DNA of 64,000 nt from Owenia fusiformis (GCA_903813345.2 CAIIXF020000002.1:10478650-10542649); one strand, 5' to 3'; positions 36,323-47,177 are shown, counted from the first letter of the stretch. Notes: generated by a model not told the origin, from the letters alone. Numbers and translations: made by a program.

Positions 36323-36486
36323 ATATACCTCGGAGCAGGCGTAATATCGTCGAATACACCCCTTAGGGCCAGATACAAAAGCTTTCGAGCCCGTCACTCC
36401 CTTCGGTCGTTCGAGGCACAGAAAACGCGTGTGCCTAGCCCTGCGGGGTGTATTCGACAATATTACCCCTGCTCTTCGGTCTATAT
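36323..36486. mobile_element. 164-bp fold-back element truncating the ATPase gene
   Basis: Arms of about 40 bp (36323-36362 and 36445-36486) contain GAGCAGGSGTAATATYGTCG and AATACACCCC in inverted orientation. The loop carries CACTCCCTTCGGTCGTTCG, similar to loops of other hairpin elements here. The packaging-ATPase similarity on the minus strand stops at about 36494, so this element or the event that brought it marks the break. Confidence 0.75.
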
Positions 36487-36493
36487 TTCTTAA

Positions 36494-37090
36494 ATTCAGA
36501 CTGATGCTTCGAGCTTCTTTTCTGTGATGAAACATGTTTTGAAGAAGGCAAAGCACGCTCAGATTCCTGTGATGACTGCCTTTAGTAAACAAATCAGATA
36601 CGGCTCTGCTACTACTAAAGTCAGACAGGAAATCATCCAGGACCACCAGGTTTGGTACAGCGACATCTAGAAAGTCATCTTCGGCGATATCGTTGGGAAT
36701 ATATTTCACAAATTGTATGTTAGGTGCCGTTTGCCTCATTTGTTCGTAGGCGGGTTGCCATTGCCCGTAGCAGTACTCTATTCGCGGCGAGTGTGTCATC
36801 GACAGGTCGATATCTTGCAACAGATTCTTCACCCATTCCGTTTTACCGCTGGGTGTCAGACCACTGGAGATTAAGGTAAAGGGATGATGGAGAAGAAGCA
36901 GAGGTGAAGACATAGAATATTGACTGAGCATTGACATATTGTTGTTGATTAATTCGTTGTCATTCGCTTCAATAAATGTTTGATACAGTGGATTACGCTC
37001 TTGGTCGTAAAAGCCGTGCACAGATTTCAAATGTCTGAGAAAATTCCAATGTCTTTTGATTCTATTATTGTCTATGTCGCAGGTGAACAT
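36494..37090 (-). pseudogene. A32/FtsK-HerA-type packaging ATPase, Polinton/adintovirus-like, truncated
   Basis: About 199 codons are open from an ATG at 37090. Residues 1-26 hold a partial zinc-finger-like start (HWNFLRHLKSVHG). Residues 77-84 are a Walker A motif (GLTPSGKT), 103-112 RIEYCYGQWQ, 147-153 Walker B (NLVVLDD), and 168-192 a conserved TKGSHHRNLSV...QNMFH stretch. These signatures fit the small viral DNA-packaging ATPases of Polinton/Maverick-type elements and their viral relatives. In that role the protein pumps DNA into a capsid in the host nucleus or cytoplasm. The expected C-terminal third is missing: the frame runs on for about 60 codons into the fold-back element at 36323-36486. 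The frame is otherwise intact, so integration was not ancient or the frame was kept for a time. The assignment rests on motif reading. No capsid, polymerase or integrase gene lies in the window. Confidence 0.62.
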
Positions 37091-37129
37091 AGATATTTTT
37101 ATTAATTATTTACATATTTGGAGTAAATT

Positions 37130-37480
37130 CAGTATTTGTACGGGCGAAATCTCAAGTTGTCCATTTCTTGTCGCTTATCCCCTCTAGCGCTTTTTTGCTT
37201 TTTTGACGACTCATTCTCGTTAACTTTCTGACTGCTCCAGCATCCCTCATTTTTGACGGAACTCGAACACCAGAACCATTTTGAGAACTAGGGGCTTCGT
37301 TTCTCTCAGCGTGACTGGGTCAATATTGTCTCAACGACTCCCAGGCAGTTTTATCTTCTAAGTCTGGAAGGTCTTCTAAAAATCCAAGTTTGTAGTTTGT
37401 CAATTTCCCATTCTTCGAGTATCAGCTTGTACAGTATTCGGACGTTTTCAAAAACTTTGACCACTTTTCCGGGTCATCAA
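37130..37480 (-). pseudogene. Broken gene next to the viral-type ATPase
   Basis: The minus strand is open for about 115 codons apart from two in-frame TGA stops. It encodes DDPEKWSKFLK, LEDLPDLEDKTAWESLRQY and then a basic tail with SGVRVPSKMRDAGAV and RMSRQKSKKALEG. It ends about 40 bases before the ATPase start, in the same direction, as expected for neighbouring genes of a viral-type element. I do not recognise the family. The basic C-terminus might suggest a nucleic-acid-binding virion or core protein, but that is inference. Upstream it is cut by the LINE fragment that begins near 37482. Confidence 0.4.
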
Positions 37481-37481
37481 T

Positions 37482-37975
37482 ATGTATCATAGCTGGTATG
37501 TTCTGTTTCAAAGGATGCCACGATTGAAAAAACAAGTTACAACTATTGTGAAGTTAGTGACTGGTCAGTTAGGTCTAAACGGTCACAAAAAGCGGGATAT
37601 AGCAAACGGAAATGGTCGATTGTGTAATGTCTGCGACTTAAATGAAATAGAATCATTCGAACATTTTCTTTGCCATTGCGAGATGTATGTTCAAGAAAGG
37701 TTAGCACTAAACGAAATCTATAAATATAACGATACATCTAGTGTTAAAGATCGCATCAATTTGATCTTAAATTGTACGAATGGCGATCTTGCATTGCAAG
37801 CTGTTGTAAAAATTCATTCAATGTATATTAAAAGACAAGCAACGCTCACAACTTCACTCATAACATAAACATTAGCAAATAATTTATCTACTTTCTTATT
37901 TATGTATTAATTCACAATTAACTCTTACAACTCTCTCGTATAAGAGGTCAATAAAGAATACTACAATACAATATA
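37482..37975 (+). pseudogene. 3' end of a CR1/jockey-like LINE
   Basis: A 128-codon open tail contains LVTGQLGLNGHKKR followed by a zinc-knuckle-type CNVCDLNEIESFEHFLCHC (C-x2-C...H-x3-C), the usual C-terminus of non-LTR reverse transcriptases. The reverse transcriptase itself is absent, so the copy is heavily 5' truncated. A 3' untranslated stretch follows with AATAAAG at about 37953 and a short TACAA-rich end near 37960-37975. Confidence 0.72.
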
Positions 37976-38076
37976 GGGCTCCAATTTCATGTTGACAGAC
38001 TGTCTGTCAATGACCAACTGAATAAGTTCCCCTGTCACTGGTGATCCGCTCGATTACGCTGGTTACCAAAACGGAA

Positions 38077-38413
38077 CCGTTTCGGTAACAAAATGTCGGA
38101 ACGTCGAAGGTACGATCGATTAGCTCAGAAGACTACAGAATCGTTGATTTAATTCCTCACTTATACGGTTTGGGTTAAAAGTGCAGATCTTAATTGTTAT
38201 TCGAAATACCGTTTCTGTAACTTAAGTGAGGAATTAAATCGACGATTCTGTTGTCTCCTGACCTATTTGTTCGCAAATATGTACATTTTCTAAAACATAT
38301 GATACTGATACACGTTTGTGTTAAAAATGTCGTGGTAATTCTGCCTACAACGTGTGAAATAAGGAAAAAAGAAAAATCGTACCTTCGATGTTCCGACATT
38401 TTGTTACCGAAAC
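38077..38413. mobile_element. ~340-bp inverted-repeat MITE, copy 1
   Basis: Ends of 39 bp (CGTTTCGGTAACAAAATGTC, then GGAACGTCGAAGGTACGAT) pair with their near-complement at 38375-38413. Inside, a second inverted pair (GAATCGTTGATTTAATTCCTC and its complement) brackets TTTGGGTTAAAAGTGCAGATC. A related, partly decayed copy in opposite orientation lies at 43548-43800. Confidence 0.78.
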
Positions 38414-38489
38414 GAAAATCGAGTACCAGTGCCTGTGTATCTTGTTTTATATTGCACTTTCCGTATTTTTTAATTTAGAGTATGAGCAA

Positions 38490-39124
38490 AGTTTATCTTG
38501 AATGAGTCATTCGAATGAGTGAATGAGTTACTCGAATGAGTTAATGAAATTCTAGATTGAGCCAATAAATTACACGAATGAGTCAATGTGCTACTCGAAT
38601 AAGGTACATGAAACTCGTATGAGAATATATAACTCAATGAGAAAATGAGTAACTCGGCTGATTCAATGAATCACTCGAATGAATCAATGAGTAACTCGAA
38701 TGAGTTAATATTCGAGTCATTCGAATCAGTTGATGAGAACTTAGATTGAGTCAATGAGTTACTCGAATGAGTCAATGAGTAACTCGAAAGAGTGAATTAA
38801 TTATTCGAATAAGTAAATGAGTCACTAGGTTGATTTAATGAAACTTGAATGAGAATGAGTTAATGAGTAACTCGAAGGAGTTAATGGATAACTCGAATAA
38901 GTAAATAAGTTACTCAAACTCGTCTCTTGAATATGTAAACGAGTAACTCAAATGGGATTATATGAGTGAATGAGTTAGTCGAATGAATCACTCAAAGGAG
39001 TCAATTAGCCACTCGAATGAGTAATAACTCGAATGAGTAAATGAGTTACAAGAATGAGTTATTCGAATGAGTCACTGGAATGAGTTACTTGAATTAGTCT
39101 TTTGAATATGTAAATGAGTAACTC
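38490..39124. repeat. ATGAGT/ACTCGA minisatellite
   Basis: It is a degenerate array of 12- and 24-base phrases of the type GAGTYACTCGAATGAGTMAA, with the insertions and deletions usual for an old microsatellite-like tract. It resumes at 39859-39905 after the 734-bp insertion. Non-coding. Confidence 0.88.
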
Positions 39125-39858
39125 AAAGGAGTGGTATCGATATGGTGAACTTTTTGAACATGTGTTTCTCTAGCCTTTTACCAGTTATTAAAACATTCTG
39201 AAAATTTTACACATCATCAATTTAATGGTCATCTTTTGGATGGTAACATTATAATTTGAATTGTATATATATGTATAATTTTCTCTACATTGTTTTAGAA
39301 AACACATCAGAGTTCTTGGTATCATCTGTTCGGAATGAAATGAAACATCTTTCCGAACCTCATTGGAACAAAACGACATAAACATAACGTGTTAGGTCTC
39401 TCAAATATTGTTATTGTACAAAGGAAAGTTTGATTGATTTTAAAAAAGTATCTTGTTAATGCCTGACTAAAAGGTTTATCTTAATTTTTATCTATTTTGG
39501 GGGTTTTGTTTTACGTTTTTGCATACTTTTTGTTAAATCAACCAAAATTTCCGTTGTACAACTATAATATTGAAAGGTCTAAGAAAATGTTGTATATGCT
39601 ATTTTGTTCCAACAAGGTTTGGAAAGACATTTTATTTCATTCTCAAGAATTGGTAGAAAGGAAAAAAACAATTGCAATGAGAAACAAAAAATGTTAACAA
39701 AACAGTTATATAAAATATATACAAATAATTTTGCATTAAATTGTTGCCAGTCAGTCAACATTACACGAAGGACCGTGTTTTTAACAGAATGTTTTCAATG
39801 ATTGGTTTAAGAGAAAAACATTGTTGAATTCAGTTCACCATATCGATATCACTCCTTT
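39125..39858. mobile_element. 734-bp imperfect palindrome inserted in the minisatellite
   Basis: The ends are AAAGGAGTGGTATCGATATG and the complement of AAAGGAGTGATATCGATATG. The similarity of the two halves continues inwards (for example TTCATTYCGAA and GGAACAAAA blocks at about 39325-39375 pair with 39590-39650). The two arms therefore encode the same short peptide text on opposite strands (a CSN-V-KD-FHS pattern). Such a fold-back would form a long hairpin. No transposase is present. The ATGAGT array on both sides shows that it is an insertion. Confidence 0.7.
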
Positions 39859-39958
39859 GTCTAAACGAGGCAATGAGTAACTCGAATTAGTCCAAGTTAT
39901 TTTGAAAAGGATTTGGTTACATGTATGTAGTGGAATGTCCCCAATGAAGGTCATATAT

Positions 39959-40246
39959 CAGGGGCGGATCTGGGAACCAACAAGGGGGGGGGGCCAAACT
40001 TCTGGGCTGAGAAAAAAACCTAAATGTGGGCCCAAATTTTGAAATTTTGAGGCCCATTTTCTTCAAAATTTGGCCTAAAATTAAAAAATAAGGCCTTAGA
40101 AGGCCTATTTATGACCAAAAGGCCCACTTTTTGGGGCCACAGGGCCTTTTTTGGCTAAAAAATTTTTTTGGGCCCAATTTTTTTTTTCTGGGCCCACCCA
40201 AGGGGGGGGGCCGGGCCCCTGGGCCCCCCCCCCAAATCCGCCAGTG
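39959..40246. mobile_element. 288-bp MITE, CAGGGGCGGATC ends, 5-bp target duplication
   Basis: The left end CAGGGGCGGATCTGGG and right end complement CACTGGCGGATTTGGG match at 13 of 16 positions. TATAT flanks both sides (39954-39958, 40247-40251). The core is G-rich and contains GGGCCCA/AGGCCY phrases in both orientations. It belongs to the same structural group as the elements at 14291, 21645 and 32908. Confidence 0.8.
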
Positions 40247-40251
40247 TATAT

Positions 40252-41331
40252 AAAAGTAGAGTTACTGCAGGTGTGCAATTGACGACGTAATCAATAGCAA
40301 GTAAAAGCTAATAAATAGGTGGATTGACATTGTAGGTTGACGTTAAGGTTTGGATTAGGCATTAAAAGGGAGACGATTGCAATTGTTTTTGTTGTCATAT
40401 ATGTATGTTTATTCCAATAATTTTCCAATAAAAATGTCCTACAAAACTAAAATATGATACAATATAATTTATATTATAAATGTTTTCAAAACAGCAAGAA
40501 TATTGTTATTGTTCATTTTAATAATTATCAAAAACTGTCCCGCGGTTCATGAATTTGCAAATGTTACATGCCCATTTGATCGTCGTGTAAAGGTAGCTAG
40601 GCAGTTTTTCCCCAACCATCACAAAAGTCTCCGTAATGAGCCATATATTATTTGCATGTCGAAATATTAGACAGACTCCAAATCAGTTCGTAAATCTGCT
40701 TCTCTGCGTTGTATATTATCATTTGAAAATACTGAAAAGTAAGGAAAACGTTGCACTTAGTAAATGCAATAATTCTTCAAGTTTTGAGTCGGTATTAGAT
40801 CCAAGAATAATACAAGCCTTCGTAAAAATATGGACAAAAGTTAATGGAAAGCGATCATTCCGAGTGTAAGATCATAGACACGGTTTTGGGCAATAATTAT
40901 TGGATCACAATATAAAAAATACCCTAATATATAACGATAGGCTTCCGACGAATTTCGTGCAGAAGCATAGCTGGCATTGTCATTGTATGTTTTGGTTCAT
41001 TTTGTCTGCTTTTGAGTAAAAAATAAATTGTGAGAAAATCTTGAAACTCATAAAAACGACATGCTCCTATTAGACTTTTACCAAATTAGGCCGATAACAC
41101 TCAGACACTCCGTGTGAAAAACATAATGCATACAGTTTATTTAAGAAGCAACCATTAGTTGCACATTTATCTATAGTATAATTTGGGACCAAACGCGGCT
41201 TTAAGTTGAGATAATTTGAAGCGTTTGTAAATGTTCGTACTTTTATCGAGCAGATATATACAACGCAGATAGCACTGTTTAGAGTGGTCACTGCAACACT
41301 ATTTATATCTTATTACTTCCTGGTGCCTGGG
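40252..41331. other. Upstream region of the methyltransferase gene
   Basis: No other gene is supported; a 77-codon frame at 40636-40869 has no recognisable domain. A TATA-like ATTTATATC at about 41301-41309 lies roughly 25 bases before the predicted start codon, which would give a very short leader unless an upstream untranslated exon exists. Confidence 0.4.
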
Positions 41332-43238
41332 ATGGCTGTCGAAAGTGTTCGTAAAGGAGATGACTATAATACAATTTTTGATAGTTCTTGGTACTTAAAA
41401 AATTACCACTCATCTCCAAAGGGAGATCCAGAAGAAAGAGGTCATTCTACATTCTTATATGAAGAACTACATCAAACGTATAGTTCCGGTAGGTTTCGAT
41501 TCCGGGCAAGCAGTTTAGATCTATTACATGGAGCACGACCCGATATAGTTCAACAAGTTAAACCCAATACCGCGGCTTTCATTTATTTATCTGAATGTTA
41601 TTGTTGCCGTGATTGGGTTTAACTTCCGTGCAATGCTTTCATTGGTTGCAAATTCTCACGATCAGTCATAATTAAACGCGCATGGAATTCGATGCGCTGC
41701 CGTAGGCCCCCATTAATTTTTTGTGCATCAAGGGCCGAATAGGCACGGACGTTAAACCTAGGGCGGGCCACAAGATATGTCAGGTAAGAAATAAGACCCA
41801 GATTAGGTTTAACTTGTTGAACTAGACCCGATAGGATCGGTTATTAGATGAATCGATGTCACAGTCATTAAACTTAGATTTTGGTAAACCTTTTATGATA
41901 CCCAAAAACATACTTAGTCTTGAATACTCCCGATTTACAATTAATACTATATTGTTTACTTTGCTATTAACTCAGTTTGGAAGCCATTGCCAACTGGCTG
42001 GAATACGCTAAACATACGACCGCTTGAAAACAGTTAATACTCGAACTGATGCTAAAGTGATCTGTATCATGAAGCTCCATTCACTGATTCAAATGTGGAA
42101 AAGAGAAAGCCCCCTCGTGCATCAGAGTAGAGGCACCCTCTCTACTCATACATGTATAATTAAAGTGTTACAGGTGACATCACACACCGTTCCTTATTAT
42201 TGTAGGTGAAGTGAAGGGAAAGCGATTCCTTGAGTTTGGAAGTGGTCCTACAGTACATACACTGTTTAGTGCCAGGAATGCTGTCGAAGAAATTACTTGT
42301 TGCGAGTTTGCTGAATGCAATAGAAAGCAAATTGAACAATGGTGGAACAGGGAAGAGGACGCACATGATTGGAGTGAAGCATTGAAATTCGTTGCTCAAC
42401 TAGAACAGCATAGGTTGGTAGATAATACCATAGAGATTGGCAGTAATGGTCTGTCTGAAGCATTGTATTTTTACTAAAAATATTCGTAGACAGACAGAGC
42501 TCTCCTGGAGCACTATTGTCATATTTATGTTAACGTAGTGCCTGTGCATCATGCCAATTTAGTGTTTACTGTTTGTTTGCAGAAAATATACTCAGTCATA
42601 TGCTTTAAACGAATGTAATGATTTTTGTATTTTATGAGAAAAAAAACTCAAAAACGCTTGGCAAAATCTCCTGGCAACAAATTGATTAAACACAAAATAG
42701 TACTTTTTTGTCGAATTATTTATTCAAAACGATATTATGTTCCTGTTTTTCGAATCTTGCTGCATTTACTTCACGTGTTCTTTACCACTGAGCGTACATT
42801 TTGTATTAATATTAATTCAGCGACCATGAGCGCATTGCAACCGAAGTTCGTGAAAAGCTCCAAGAAGTCTTACCATGTGATGCTCGATTGCAGAATCCAT
42901 TATACCCCAACATCCGGGAGCCATATGACGTCATCATGACCAGTCTTACTTTGGAAGCCACGTGTGAGTCAATAGACCAATATAATGAAGCCGTCGTCAA
43001 TATGTCAAAATTGATTCGACAAGGTGGTCATTTGATAATGTTCGGAGTGTTGAATGAATCATTTTATGTCGTGAATGGAGAGCGATTCTTTTGTCTTAGA
43101 CTGAAGCAAGAGGATGTCGAGAATGCTTTAAAACTGGCTGGGTTTGAGAAAATAAAAACGAAAGTGCAGGGAGGCCCGAGTAGTGGAGTTGCTTCGGACT
43201 TTGAAGGCGTGTTTTTTATAACATGTACAAAACAATAA
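41332..43238 (+). CDS. NNMT/PNMT/TEMT-family methyltransferase, three exons
   Basis: The gene model is exon 1 41332-41488, exon 2 42206-42413, exon 3 42821-43238, joined by GTAGGT/TTGTAG and GTTGGT/ATTCAG introns of phases 1 and 2. It gives 260 residues, close to the usual ~264. Residues 20-25 (WYLKNY) match the family's N-terminal substrate/SAM lid; 62-68 (EFGSGPT) are the SAM-binding glycine loop; 154-170 (EPYDVIMTSLTLEATC region) correspond to the core strand; 188-215 (RQGGHLIMFG...YVVNGERF) to the next strands; 222-230 (ENALKLAGF) to the last helix. The family transfers a methyl group from SAM to small amines such as nicotinamide or arylethylamines in the cytosol; which substrate this copy uses cannot be read from sequence. 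The start ATG has a G at -3. Polyadenylation signals AATAAA occur at the stop codon and at about 43281. Intron 1 carries a 279-bp MITE. The gene appears intact. Confidence 0.9.
41546..41824. mobile_element. 279-bp MITE in intron 1 of the methyltransferase
   Basis: The ends are TAGTTCAACAAGTTAAACC and its complement, flanked by the 9-bp direct repeat GACCCGATA (41537-41545, 41825-41833). A 9-bp duplication with short inverted repeats fits MULE-like or similar superfamilies. It lies about 60 bases after the exon 1 donor and leaves the splice sites intact. Confidence 0.85.
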
Positions 43239-43547
43239 AATGGTATAGATAATGTGCACCAAAACATTTTTAAATTACAATAAACAAATACCATATTTAT
43301 GATTGTTTTGTGTTTGAGTAATGTTACACTTTCTATTTTATAACCTTTCTATGTGATTAAATGATTTGAAAATATTTTATAAAGGGTTGCAGCAAGGCAG
43401 CTCGGAATGTTCTTTGCATCCAGTATAAATTCAATTCAATTCGATTCAGCTTTTTTTCTTATATAGGCTACAGTATAAAAGTTTCACATGACACCCTTGT
43501 GAGTGTATACAGTATAAAGAATATGTTGTTTGAATAATAGGCATATG

Positions 43548-43800
43548 AAATGTCGAAACGTCGAAGGTGCGATTTTTATTTTTTCCTTATTTCACGCGTT
43601 GTAGGCAGAATCCCTACGACATTTTTTCTCACAAACATGTATCAGTATCATATGTTTTAGAAAATGTACGTGTTTTCGAAAAATAGCTCAGCAGACAACA
43701 GAATCGTCGATTTAATTCCTCACTTAAGTTACATAAACGGTTTGGGTTAAAAGTGCAGATCTTAACTGTTTTTCGAAATACCGTTTCTGTGAATAATTTC
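43548..43800. mobile_element. Partial second copy of the 38077 MITE
   Basis: It starts with ATGTCGAAACGTCGAAGGTG and runs through TTTCACGCGTTGTAGGCAG, GAATCGTCGATTTAATTCC and GGGTTAAAAGTGCAGATC, colinear with the reverse complement of 38077-38413. The far end is lost. Confidence 0.7.
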
Positions 43801-44425
43801 ATTTGTAGTGACATAATACCAAAATGTTATCATTATAAAGTTGGTGCTTGAATTGAGGTATTTACTAATTAGCTGCTCGAAATAACAAATCTCTTAGCTC
43901 TCCAAGTCATGGGCATTCAACAAGAACATTCCTTTGAGTCACACACTTTACACATCCAATTTAAATGTGTGTTATACATTTGTGTTTCAATATTGAAGGC
44001 TTGAAGCTTGCTACCAGGTATATGATGTAAAATGTATTGTAGTTCAAAAATAAAGAAAACAAAATCAAAAGCAAATGTTTGTTTTCTATGGGTTGGGAAC
44101 CCACTTTGGCAAAATAAGTGAGATCTCTAACCACTAGTAGAGACGAACATGTATACTGCTTATGTTGGGGATGTGTTTTCGAGATATATATATTTATTCC
44201 ATAGTTAGCATGATATTCATAGGATAACATGTCAAAATGAAAACGGTATTTTAGCATACGATGTTTTAGCCATGACATACGGCGCCGTATGCTATGAATT
44301 ATGGATTTTTGCTACTTCAGACTCAAAACGAGGCTAAGTGTCAACATCGCCGGATCGTTTGGAAAATTCGAATTAAATCACTTTTCCGACGATTCTGATG
44401 AGGACTTAAACTATGGAATAAAAAG
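43801..44425. other. No gene recognised
   Basis: Only incidental frames. AT-rich with no clear repeat boundary. Confidence 0.4.
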
Positions 44426-44565
44426 AACATCCTATGGTTTACTCGTGATATGATTTTAATCCACTCGTGGATATGGATATCTGCACTCTCTCGCTACGCT
44501 CGCAGTGCAGATATCATATCCATTCGTGGATAAAAATCATATCACTCATAAATCATAGGATATCC
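44426..44565. mobile_element. 140-bp palindromic MITE
   Basis: Two ~60-bp arms (CATCCTATGGTTTACTCGTG...ATATCTGCACT and the near-complement) surround the loop CTCTCGCTACGCTCGC. Arm identity is about 85 percent by eye. Non-coding and capable of folding as a long hairpin. Confidence 0.78.
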
Positions 44566-44701
44566 TCTATATGCATGTATATAATCTTGTAAACAAATTT
44601 TCCTACAATTATGCATATCTTAATTGAGTATTGTAAAGAAAATTTAAGATAAATGAGGTTTTATTCAGTTTTCATGACAAGTGTTGACATATTGATATAC
44701 A

Positions 44702-45546
44702 CCCTATGCAGACAGAGCCTGTGGGAAATATTGGGTGCGGCGCAAATGAGCGGAGGGTGCGGAGCTAACGGTCATTTTTGAATTTAAAATTGGGATATTT
44801 CTGAAACTAAGCCGTTTTGGGACTTCAAATATACCAAGATATGTGTATTTGACACCAAATATCAATAAAATTGTGAAAATAGTAGTGCAATTCATTTTAT
44901 AGCGACGCAGTATGCCTTAAACATTTCCCAGACCTATATATTTTGAGACTATCCTTTTAATACTGCGTCCCCAGCATTCATAAAAAATGGTGTTCAAGAT
45001 ACACTACCCATGCAAATTATTTTTGCATCTTGGAAGCCAGGCAGTATCTGTGTGATTTTATAAAAATTCGGAAATGTTCTTCAGATATGAGCCCCTCTAA
45101 ATATTGGGTGCGGAGCTACGTTTATGGAGCTGCTCCGCACCCAATATTTAGAGGGGGCTCATATCTGAAAAAATTTCCGATTTTTTATAAAATCACACAG
45201 ATACTGCCTGGCTTCAAAGATGCAAAAATAATTTGTATAGATAGTGCACCTTGAACACCATTTTTTATGAATGCTGGGGACTCAGTATTAAAAGGATAAT
45301 TTCAAAATATATAGGTCTGGGAAAGGTTTAAGGCACACTGCGTCGCTATAGAATGAATTGCGCTACTATTTTCACAATTGTATTGATATTTGGTGTCAAA
45401 TACACATATCTTGGTATATTTGAAGTCCCAAAACGGCTTAGTTTCAGAAATATCCCAAATTTAAATTCAAAAATAACCGTTAGCTCCGCACCCTCCGCTC
45501 ATTTGCTCCGCACCCAATATTTCCAACAGGCTCTGTCTGCATAGGG
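44702..45546. mobile_element. 845-bp near-perfect palindrome (fold-back element)
   Basis: Two ~415-bp arms meet at about 45124 with a loop of roughly a dozen bases. The outer ends read CCCTATGCAGACAGAGCCTG and its complement; the central ends read CTCCGCACCCAATATTTAGA and its complement. The flanks TGATATACA (44693-44701) and TGATATAGT (45547-45555) look like a 9-bp target duplication with two changes. Each arm carries the same 63-codon frame on opposite strands (44704-44895 minus and 45353-45544 plus), which is a consequence of the symmetry and not evidence of genes. Long arms plus a ~9-bp duplication resemble fold-back or MULE-type elements. Confidence 0.85.
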
Positions 45547-45555
45547 TGATATAGT

Positions 45556-46258
45556 CTCCAGGTTTTTGTAGTCGTTGTTCTGCGCTTGACTTTCGGCGGT
45601 CGGCGTTTAGCATTCGGTGGTCGGCGTCTGTAACGAAAGAGAGGTGATGACATTTTGCATGTTAATGTCCATTTCCTGACATAGTACGCAGAAAAAGAAG
45701 GGCCTCAATTTTTGATTCTGGATTCTGATATTCAAAATGATAAAATGTCCATGGATCAGCTGTTTTTGGCTCCTAAACCCATCCCAATATAATAGAAAAA
45801 TGAGACTATTTTATTGCTTAAAATCTCTAATCCCTACAAGTACAGAATATTTCAGCCAAATCCATTGAGACCTCTCGTTTAGACCTCCCCCTTCCATATT
45901 TTCTGACGCATATTCGCTACCGTGTTTACAATCGTCTGGAAATTGCAGAACGTGTCATTTTCATCATGTTTCACCTTTGTATTATCAAAAGCACTACGGT
46001 CATTTGCACCAAGTTCAATTAAAGTGTTGTTCATTATGTTTTTGATCCATTGTAAAACTGGGAGATGGTACTTTGCATCGTTTCTGAGAAAACAATTGAA
46101 GCATCAATTCATAAGAATGTATATGCGATTAGAAATGCCAACCTAGGTCAGTTTTTAGCAAGATTCAGGCATTGATAGAATGAATTCTAGAGGACAAATA
46201 ATTAGGGACTATTTGTGAATGACGACGATGATGAAATTGGTAAACTGATTGATATAAT
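45556..46258. other. No gene supported; one open minus-strand frame
   Basis: On the minus strand about 46106-45879 is open for some 74 codons with plausible amino-acid composition (LRNDAKYHLPVLQWIKN, then ELGANDRSAFDNTKV), ending in a stop. I recognise no family and see no start or splice context, so it may be a transposon fragment. Confidence 0.3.
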
Positions 46259-47177
46259 CACTCTTAAAAATGAATTACTTGAGTATTTCCCAAGTATAAA
46301 AATTACTTAAAGTTAAATACTTAGTTTTACTTCATTTTACTTAGGTTTAACTTATATTGTCATTTTGAGTTTGTCAGTAGTTCAAGATTATTTAAGTAAT
46401 TTTTGACTTAAAATGAGTAGTACAATTTCTCAATATAAGGAAATCTAAGTAGCGAGATAAATAGTGCAAAGTAATCGTGAAACTTTCCTCAAATGATCAC
46501 TGATTGCTACTCTTTAAATAAAGCAACTGTGCAAAAAAATCGCTCCATAATTTTACAATTCTTACCCCCCCATGGTCACAGAGGGGGGGGGCTAAAAAAT
46601 CTTTGACGCAATTTTTTTAAAATTATGCTCATACTTCAAATTTAATATTACCTTATCATGTTAAGAAGTTTTTGTTGAACTAAAAATATGAAATACCATT
46701 CATTTTCAATTGCCATGTTAAAGGGTGGTGATGGGCGACGCCCACTTTTCTTGTATTGAATATTTTGCACCATATTACAGTTGCAGGAGTAAATCAAATG
46801 AGTGATATATGATTTTAAATTACATCAATATCTAATGCTTCACATGACTATTATTTTTCACCTTTTTCACTGTTGAAGGCTTGTTCTGACCCATCTTTTA
46901 GATATACAGAAAAAATGGTAGATACAGTTTGACCTTTGGTTTCTTTTGGCTTCTGAGTGCAGTTAGACTCCATATATCAACTATCTATATGTATTTCATA
47001 GTTCCTTTAGTTGCATCGTGTTGATATGCATTGGTTTTTGCAGCTACTCTTTATGAGAGCCTGGCAAGTGTCTGATGCTTGTAAAAAAGTTGTCCACCTA
47101 ATTGGTATCCATTTGGTGGCTTCAAATATCCAGCCCCACTCAGCTGGGGAAGGAACTTGAGGATTTGCTTTTAGTGA

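Noticed and set aside
38251-38478. 75-codon frame spanning the inverted-repeat MITE
   Set aside because: It is mostly inside the MITE and not conserved in the second copy at 43548-43800.
44704-45544. Two nearly identical 63-codon frames on opposite strands
   Set aside because: They are mirror images produced by the 845-bp palindrome; neither has gene context.
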